A DNA stretch of 13,850 bases from Willaertia magna (Eukaryota; Heterolobosea; Eutetramitea; Acrasida; Naegleriidae), in contig CADWAF010001055.1 of assembly GCA_902984215.1 (NCBI GenBank), positions 1 through 13,850 of the forward strand, read 5' to 3'. The notes under the pieces were generated by a model that was given only the letters and a program-made list of their open reading frames with translations, ran no database searches and was not told the origin of the DNA. The stretch's first letter is position 1, and each line of letters opens with the position of its first letter. Positions 8,933 to 13,850 of this stretch are shown piece after piece. A program made the position numbers and the translations under genes.

Positions 8933-9381
8933 ATTCTTTCCAACCACCGTTTCTCTCTTACAATATTATCAAAATATTCAAATGAAATGTTGTCACTTTT
9001 AATTTGACCTTTCAAAATCATTTGTTCCAAATTATTAAAAGCATTAATAGCTCTTTCTTCATTAATTAAACATTTAAAAGTAATACAAAAATGTAAACGA
9101 TAACCATTTGGTAATAAATCTAATTTCTTATTGTACATTTCTTTAAAGTCACATTCTTCTCTTTTTCTTTCTTCTTCTAATTTCAACAATTCGAATGTTC
9201 TTTTTCTTTCTCTAATTTGATGTTTTGCTTTCTTTGAAACTTTTTCTTTTTGTTCTAATAAACTTGATAAATGAAATTTAATTTCACTTGCCAATTGAAC
9301 CCAACTAGAAAATGACTTGTTAGATTTACCATTTACTTTACTTGCAATAAAACTTTGTATAGAAGAACATGATGCATTCAA
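8929..9381 (-). CDS. Hypothetical 150-aa charged, coiled-coil protein
   Basis: A 150-aa protein that I do not recognise. After a Ser-rich start, residues about 25-85 are rich in Lys, Glu, Arg and Leu (SLLEQKEKVSKKAKHQ, RKRTFELLKLEEERKREE) and are probably a long charged helix or coiled coil. Residues 90-150 look folded and contain LPNGYRLHFCITFKCL, followed by an amphipathic, charged C-terminus ending RWLERI. No membrane segment or catalytic motif is visible. The gene is convergent with DRC5 and the stop codons share bases: TTAA at 8929-8932 supplies TAA to both strands. The 3' untranslated regions must therefore overlap the other gene's coding sequence. Being beside a flagellar gene is not evidence of a flagellar role, although a charged small helical protein would fit an axonemal part. 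The start is the only plausible ATG. Confidence 0.75.
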   Translation of the reverse strand: MNASCSSIQSFIASKVNGKSNKSFSSWVQLASEIKFHLSSLLEQKEKVSKKAKHQIRERKRTFELLKLEEERKREECDFKEMYNKKLDLLPNGYRLHFCITFKCLINEERAINAFNNLEQMILKGQIKSDNISFEYFDNIVREKRWLERI

Positions 9382-9582
9382 AATCTAGAACTTTGGGGTT
9401 GGGTGGCCGATTGGCCTTTTATTGCCCATTGTACATTTTTAGACATCCTATATATGGTAAAAAGAAAGTAATTCGCACAATTGTTTACAAAATATTACAA
9501 TAAACACACCACAAACATTTTTTAATATCAAAACAGAAAACCAACACACAAAAACAATTTTTCTTTATTATTCTAATTAAAA
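9382..9582. other. Intergenic upstream region of the 150-aa gene
   Basis: No gene seen. It includes a GC-rich patch next to the ATG (GGTTGGGTGGCCGATTGGCC, about 9397-9416; GGCC occurs twice) that stands out in this AT-rich DNA and may be a promoter element. The rest is A-rich on the plus strand with many CACA and ACAAA motifs. Confidence 0.4.
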
Positions 9583-9834
9583 TTATAATTTACAGGAATA
9601 CCATTTATTAATAATTTGATTATATAAATAAATATTAGAATTTTCTTCGTTATTATTTAAAAATACATTTCCCAATAATGGTGGCTGCAATAATGATGGT
9701 GGCTGTAATGATAGTGGTGGTTGCTATGGTAACTGTAATAGTGGTGGTTGTAATAATAATGGTGGTTGGGAAATTGCTTGAATATTATTTGCGTTTTTAG
9801 ACACGGTGGTATTAAAATGGTTTATTTTTTTTTG
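9583..9834 (-). pseudogene. Possible broken Gln/Pro/Leu-rich gene end
   Basis: On the minus strand, one frame is open from 9834 down to the TAA at 9583-9585, except for a single TAG near 9728. It reads QPPLLL-type repeats (about 9677-9769), then a coding-like tail GNVFLNNNEENSNIYLYNQ and INKWYSCKL before the stop. There is no ATG. It could be the last exon of a gene whose upstream part is lost in the AT-rich DNA, a pseudogene, or chance. The opposite strand of the same repeat is also open and would read as Gly-Gly-Cys-Asn repeats, so the coding strand is not settled. No function can be suggested. Confidence 0.25.
9680..9769. repeat. Degenerate 18-bp minisatellite (GGTGGYTGYAATRATRRT)
   Basis: Exactly 90 bp made of 18-bp units at 9680-9697, 9698-9715, 9716-9733, a 9-bp half unit at 9734-9742, another full unit at 9743-9760 and a half unit at 9761-9769. 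Differences between units are mostly C/T or A/G. Unit lengths are multiples of 3, so the frame is kept on both strands. The plus strand is G-rich for this genome. Confidence 0.8.
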
Positions 9835-9881
9835 TTATGTCTTAAGACGAGACTTTACAGTAGCTCAAAAACTTATACTTT

Positions 9882-9934
9882 GGACATTGTAAAAATTTTT
9901 AAAAAAAAGTTTTTTTCATTTTTTTACAATGTCC
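9882..9934. repeat. Perfect 14-bp inverted repeat (hairpin)
   Basis: GGACATTGTAAAAA at 9882-9895 is the exact reverse complement of TTTTTACAATGTCC at 9921-9934. The 25-nt spacer is itself A-run then T-run and could extend the stem. It sits at the entrance to the AT desert and may be a transcription-end hairpin, a tiny transposon remnant or one end of the decayed element. Confidence 0.75.
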
Positions 9935-10098
9935 TTATAAAAAATAAAAAAAATATTTTTTAATTTCTAATTAAATATAAATATATAAACTATAATTTTA
10001 GTAATATTTTGTAATAATATTATAACTTAATTATAATATAATTTTTTTTATAAAAGTAAAAAAAAATTTATAAAAAATAATTTAAATATTTTATTAAT

Positions 10099-10191
10099 AT
10101 TATAATATTGGTTAGTTATTATATATTTTTTTAATATTTTTAAATTAAATTACAATTTAAATATATAATAAAATATAACCAATATTATAAT
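10099..10191. repeat. Large inverted repeat with about 30-bp arms
   Basis: ATTATAATATTGGTTA (10099-10114) is mirrored exactly by TAACCAATATTATAAT (10176-10191). Inside these, TTATTATATATTT (10116-10128) is mirrored by AAATATATAATAA (10159-10171). The arms are separated by a loop of about 30 nt, with a 1-nt versus 4-nt asymmetric bulge. This would fold into a long hairpin, as in a MITE or a palindromic element end. Confidence 0.8.
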
Positions 10192-10206
10192 TAATTTTAT
10201 TAAATA

Positions 10207-10487
10207 TAGCTTAATTTATTATAATAATTAAATTTAATTTATTATAATAATTGAAATTAAATTTAATTTATTATAATAGTAAAATCTAGTTTAATTTATT
10301 ATAATAGTTATAATTTGATTTATTATAACATTTAAATTTAATTTAATTCATTATTTTAATTAAATCTAATTTAATTTATTACAATAGTTTAATTTTGTTT
10401 TATTTATTGTAATAATTAAATTTAGTTTAATTTATTATAATAATTATATTTAGTTTAATTTATTGTAAAAGTTAAATTTAGTTTAAG
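10207..10487. repeat. AT-rich minisatellite, about 10 units of 25-30 bp
   Basis: Variants of TAGTTTAATTTATTATAATA followed by ATTAAA-type spacers are repeated head to tail about ten times. Units differ by single substitutions and by 1-4 bp in length. The array starts directly after the inverted repeat at 10099-10191 and ends at GTTTAAGATTT. Confidence 0.85.
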
Positions 10488-10590
10488 ATTTTAAATTATT
10501 AGTATAAAACAAGATTTATATTATAGATTTGAAATATTTTATAAATAAGATAAATTTAATATTATTAATTTACAATTATAGATATAAAAA

Positions 10591-10794
10591 AATGGTTGGT
10601 ATTATTAAAAATATTATAAATAGTGATATTTATTTTATAAAGAGTGTAGATATAGAATAAAAGTTATTATTGATATTTAAAAAAAATATTAGAATAAAGA
10701 TATTAAAGATTTTTGAATTGTATGATTTATTAAAATTGTTAAATTATAATAAATATTCTAATAATATAAACATTTCTATTAAAAATAATCAATA
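10591..10794 (+). pseudogene. Possible fossil reading frame, plus strand
   Basis: From ATG at 10591 the frame reads MVGIIKNIINSDIYFIKSVD, meets one TAA after 23 codons, then stays open for about 43 more codons (for example FELYDLLKLLNYNKYSNN) before the next stop. A clear run of this length is unusual at this AT content, where a stop is expected about every seven codons. No family is recognised and chance is possible. Confidence 0.2.
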
Positions 10795-11264
10795 AAACAT
10801 ATTTTTAAAAACTATTATAATTTTTATAATAATGTAAATATAAAACTAAAAAATAAAAAAAAATTGTAAAATTATTATCTATTACTTAAAATAAAATATC
10901 TAATTATGTTAATAAATTATTAATATTTGTTATTTATATTAATTAATATAATATATTCTATAGAAGATTAAATAATTATTATAAATATTTTATTTCACAT
11001 TAAAATAATTAAAATAATACAATAATTAATACTTTTTTTTCTTATAATCTACCTTTCTAAAATAATAATATAAAATTTTCTTTTAATCATTTTTTACATC
11101 ATTTTCTTTATTTTTATTTTCATTATCTATCAAAAATTTTTCATTATTGATATTATTTATTAGTTTTTTATTAATAAAAATTTTATAAATCTATTTAATA
11201 AAAAAATACTTTTTATATTTAATTTTTTTTTCTTTAACCTTTAAATCATTTAATTATAACAAAA

Positions 11265-11350
11265 AAAAATTTTTTTATTATTTTTTAAAAAAATTTTTTC
11301 ATTATTTTTTAAGAAAATTTTTTTATTATTTTTTAAGAAAATTTTTTTTA
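11265..11350. repeat. A/T tandem repeat, about 24-bp unit, 3-4 copies
   Basis: A unit of the form ATTTTTTTATTATTTTTTAA, followed by AAAA or GAAA, is repeated three to four times with minor changes in run length and one C. It is locally self-complementary. Confidence 0.7.
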
Positions 11351-11429
11351 TTTTTTTATTCCAAATTTATTAAGAAATTTTTTTTATTATAAAATATCAT
11401 TAGTTAAATATTAAAAAAAATAACTTAAT

Positions 11430-11800
11430 AAACACTAACAATATATTTTTTTTAATAATTAATATATCACTATTTAAATCACTAATATTAACTAACAAAT
11501 CAGTTAAACCTTCATTTTTAATCAAACCTTCAGTCAAATCTCTAATTAAACTCTAATCAAACCTTCAATTAAACTTTCATTTAAACCTTTATTTTCAATC
11601 AAACCTTTAGTTAAACTTTCATTTTTAATTAAATCTATATTAGTCAAGTCTTTAGTTAAAATTTTGATTATATTATTCTTAATTGTATTATTTTTAGTTA
11701 TATTATTTTTAATTACATTATTTTTTGTTATATCTTTATATTTATTAGAATATAATTTATTATTATTACTATAAATATAATGTAATAATTTTTTATTATA
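11430..11800 (-). pseudogene. Leucine-rich 5-codon repeat frame, frameshifted
   Basis: On the minus strand an 84-codon frame without ATG is open from 11800 to 11549 (stop at 11546-11548). Its start is Asn/Lys-rich. It then becomes a repeat of about five codons containing Leu and Gly: KDLTNIDLIKNESLTKGL, then ENKGLNESLIEGLI. After the stop, the same pattern continues one frame over (RDLTEGLIKNEGLTDLL, ISDLNSDILII) to about 11430. This is a single 1-nt shift inside a once continuous repeat. On the plus strand it appears as repeated TCAAACCTT motifs. It may be the tail of the element's protein or a separate helical-repeat protein. Confidence 0.4.
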
Positions 11801-12060
11801 CTAAACTGTACTTTCAATATTTTCATTAATTAATCAACCTTTTGTTTCATTAAATTTTAATAAATATTAATTTCTTTTTCTTTCTATTACTTTAACCTTT
11901 TAGTAATATATATTTGCAGCTTCAATATTAAATTTATTTTTACATCTAATTATTGAAAATTTTTTAATTAAAACTATAATACCTAGCTTAAAATTATTAA
12001 TAATTTCACTTTTTGTTAAATAAGTTTTTTATTTCATTTAGTTTTTTTTTAATTATATTA

Positions 12061-12900
12061 TTAAATAATTTTTCAATTATTTATTGTATTTTTAATGTTT
12101 CTTTTAAAGTTATAGATTGTTAAATTGTATAAATTTTTAATTTGTTTTAATATTTGTTTCTATTGATTTGTATTGTGTTTTATTATATATTTATAAAATT
12201 CATCTTTAATAGTTCTATTCATACTTTTTATATAACTATTTGATTATAGATGTTTTTTTAGTAAATATTTTTATTTAATATTATTTTCTTTAACAAATTC
12301 ATCAGTTACATTATTTTTAAATTTTTTATTATTATTAAATATAAACTAAATTTTTATTATCTTCAATTTTTTGTAAAAATTAATTATCTTTGTTAATTTT
12401 TTAATTATAGATTTTAATTTTTTATTTAAAATTCCAAATAAATACATATATTTAATAAATTTATTTATAACCAATAACCAATTAATACAATCTTATAATA
12501 TCTAAAAAGTATAATCTATAAATAGAAATTTACAAAGTTTGATTATAGTGTAATATTAATATAAAGTTTTTGTAAGACTATTTTTTGTAATTATATATAT
12601 ATTATATTTCTTTTTAACATTATATAATATTTTTTCTATATTAAAAAACCAGTATTTTTTTTTATAAATTTTATATAATACATATTTTCTTTTATGTTCA
12701 TTTTTTTTATAGAATTTTAATATTAAATTATTAATATCTTTAAATTTTGAAACTTTAACTTATTTTTTATTTCTTTTATATTCTTTAATATAATAAATAT
12801 TTTTTACCATTGTAATCTCTTTATTTAATATTTTCTATATTTTTAAATCAGATATAGGATTAATTTTATTTTTAATTATTTTTCTCTCTATTATTTTTAT
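12061..12900 (-). pseudogene. Fossil retroviral-type (DDE) integrase, stop-riddled
   Basis: One minus-strand frame can be read through 280 codons with no indel but 11 stops (6 TAA, 4 TAG, 1 TGA). The order of motifs is that of an integrase. A zinc-binding-like part has Tyr-x4-His (12711 and 12696), then 29 residues, then KKYNIY with Tyr-x2-Tyr (12606, 12597) in place of Cys-x2-Cys; KKYWFF lies between. The catalytic core has FLFIDYT with Asp (GAT at 12514-12516), NWLLVINKFIKYMYLF, then FNNNKKF where Asp is expected (Asn at 12334-12336). After KENNIK comes HL-stop-SNSYIKSMNRTIKDEF, with Lys (12226-12228) where Glu is expected. The spacings are D-x59-(D/N)-x35-(E/K), the classic DD35E arrangement. 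The frame continues recognisably upstream to about 13320. A frame shift near 12060 leads to LGIIVLIKKFSIIR, which may match the post-integrase segment. The gene is dead. Confidence 0.72.
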
Positions 12901-13395
12901 AAAAAATATTATTAATAAATTTATATGACCTTTTTGTTTATTCAATAATATATTGTTTATTGGGATATTTTGAAATTGATTTTTTATTTTTATTAAAATA
13001 TTTTCTTACTAATTTATAAACTGACATTTTTTTTTGAAAATTAATATAATATGTTTTAAAATTATTTTATTTTTATAATTTTTTTAAAGTGATAACGGTT
13101 ATTTATTTAAATTATTTATTAATGACTATATTTTTAAAAAGTAGAATTTTTTTTGCTTTTTGTTGAGATTTTTTTTTAAAAAAAAAATTCCTAAATTTTA
13201 ATTACAAATTTTTTTTTACTACATAAATAAAGTATTATTATTATTTATTATTATTAAATTATCATCTTATAACAAATTTACTTCTTTATTAATAGTAGTA
13301 TAATTATTTGATGGGAAAAGTTAAAATGTTTATTAAATAATAATATATATTATCCAATTGCATTTCTTATTTAATTTTTTTTCTATTTATTTTAT

Positions 13396-13449
13396 TTTTA
13401 TTTTAACCCAATTTAAGATCGATTTTATTTTAACCCAATTTAAGATCGA
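13396..13449. repeat. Perfect 27-bp tandem duplication upstream of 13482 gene
   Basis: Two identical copies, 13396-13422 and 13423-13449, each containing AACCCAATTTAAGATCGA. They lie 32 bp before the ATG at 13482, so they are likely within the promoter or 5' leader. They also mark the right edge of the AT desert, where C and G reappear. Confidence 0.85.
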
Positions 13450-13481
13450 CGTTTAAAAGAAATCTAGAAAATCAAAAAATA

Positions 13482-13785
13482 ATGAGCTCCAACCTACTGA
13501 AAGAGACTTACTCTTCTGATGACGAAGTATTCGATCAAGAAAAACATAATTCAACAATTGATAAATTAATTTCCGAAGCACAAGACTCTGACGATGAAAT
13601 CAAACCAAATAACAACCACAACAACAATAAACACATGGAAAAATAGAAAATATGAACCTTATCGTAAAATAAATATTTTAAAAGCAATAGTGTCACACAA
13701 CTGTTTTAAATGTGGAATGTTTTTCTTTTTCGTATTAATATTACAATTGGCATTGTTTCTCATCCTGTGGTTCGCTATCGCTTAA
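13482..13785 (+). CDS. Small tail-anchored membrane protein, probably two exons
   Basis: ATG at 13482 opens an acidic, Ser-rich frame (MSSNLLKETYSSDDE...) that stops at TAG 13644-13646. A second frame from 13594 runs to TAA 13783-13785 and ends in a strongly hydrophobic segment (CGMFFFFVLILQLALFLILW). The only GT between ATG and the stop is at 13527. Splicing 13527-13584 (or to the AG at 13577-13578, 6 nt earlier) joins the frames exactly, giving about 82 or 84 aa. The result is a short acidic/Thr-rich cytosolic part, a basic stretch (KNRKYEPYRK) and one C-terminal membrane span, as in a tail-anchored protein. The intron is weaker than that of DRC5: it starts GTATTC and has no CTAAC branch motif. 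A frameshifted gene is the alternative, because the first frame looks coding up to its stop. No family recognised. Confidence 0.5.
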
Positions 13786-13850
13786 AACTTTCTATTATGT
13801 AATAATATAAATTATAATTAAATTACAATACAATCAATTAATTCTTTCAT

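Larger units (their letters stand above)
9960..13395. mobile_element. 3.4-kb AT desert: decayed integrase-bearing element and repeats
   Basis: From about 9960 the composition falls abruptly to roughly 85-90% A+T and stays there until about 13395, against roughly 65-76% in the genes on either side. No intact gene is present. On the minus strand, coding-like but stop-riddled frames run through much of 10980-13320. The best part (12061-12900) is a recognisable retroviral-type integrase. Other contents are a large inverted repeat (10099-10191), a minisatellite (10207-10487), a possible plus-strand fossil frame (10591-10794), A/T tandem repeats (11265-11350) and a leucine-repeat frame (11430-11800). 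No terminal repeats or target-site duplication could be found by eye, so the element type (Ty3/gypsy-like, Ginger-like or Maverick-like) and exact ends are open. Confidence 0.6.

Noticed and set aside
9766..9963. A 65-aa plus-strand frame across the hairpin.
   Set aside because: Its second half is only the poly-A/T hairpin read as Lys/Phe, so it is an artefact of composition.
12061..13320. The in-frame TAA/TAG codons could mean a variant genetic code with stop codons read as Gln.
   Set aside because: All host genes in the window end in a normal TAA and have no internal stops, a TGA also occurs in the fossil frame, and catalytic and zinc-binding residues are lost. Decay explains everything.
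9960..13395. CRISPR-like array in the AT-rich repeats.
   Set aside because: The units are directly adjacent and diverged, with no constant repeat and unique spacers, and the host is eukaryotic.
9960..13395. Insertion of mitochondrial DNA as the cause of the AT desert.
   Set aside because: No mitochondrial gene, rRNA or tRNA is recognisable, while an integrase fossil is.

Overview
The window looks like nuclear DNA of an AT-rich, flagellated unicellular eukaryote. The clues are a eukaryotic-type 5S rRNA gene, a short spliceosomal intron (GTAAGT...TCTAAC...AAAG, 55 nt), proteins full of Asn and Thr runs, very short intergenic gaps, and a homologue of the ciliary dynein-regulatory-complex subunit DRC5/TCTE1, which implies motile flagella. 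An amoeboflagellate such as a heterolobosean (Naegleria-like) fits, but this is inference; the species cannot be read from the sequence.

Layout. 2-997 (+): 3' part of a protein with FN3-like and kelch-like segments. 1243-1360 (+): a single 5S rRNA gene. 1398-2963 (-): a PARP-type ADP-ribosyltransferase carrying seven tandem PBZ-like zinc fingers. 3012-4544 (-): an Asn/Thr/Ser-rich protein of unknown function. 4545-5121: intergenic. 5122-6426 (-): a coiled-coil protein with a C-terminal membrane region. 6493-8932 (+): DRC5/TCTE1, two exons, sharing a 66-bp divergent promoter with the previous gene. 8929-9381 (-): a 150-aa charged protein whose stop codon overlaps that of DRC5. 9382-9960: intergenic, with a possible broken gene, an 18-bp repeat and a hairpin. 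About 9960-13395: a 3.4-kb AT desert. 13482-13785 (+): a small tail-anchored membrane protein, probably two exons.

The AT desert is the most interesting part. Its minus strand holds the fossil of a retroviral-type (DDE) integrase. One reading frame can be followed for about 280 codons with the H2C2 and DD35E spacing intact, yet it carries 11 stop codons, and two of the three catalytic acidic residues and three of the four zinc ligands are replaced. Each replacement I could infer at a conserved position is explained by C-to-T or G-to-A change. The element therefore looks decayed by a transition-only, RIP-like or deamination process, which would also explain the sharp composition change against the neighbouring genes. 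The same block holds a 10-unit minisatellite, a large inverted repeat and coding-like leucine repeats.

The genes do not form an obvious pathway. They are ordinary compact protist genes, with an old mobile element lodged beside them.
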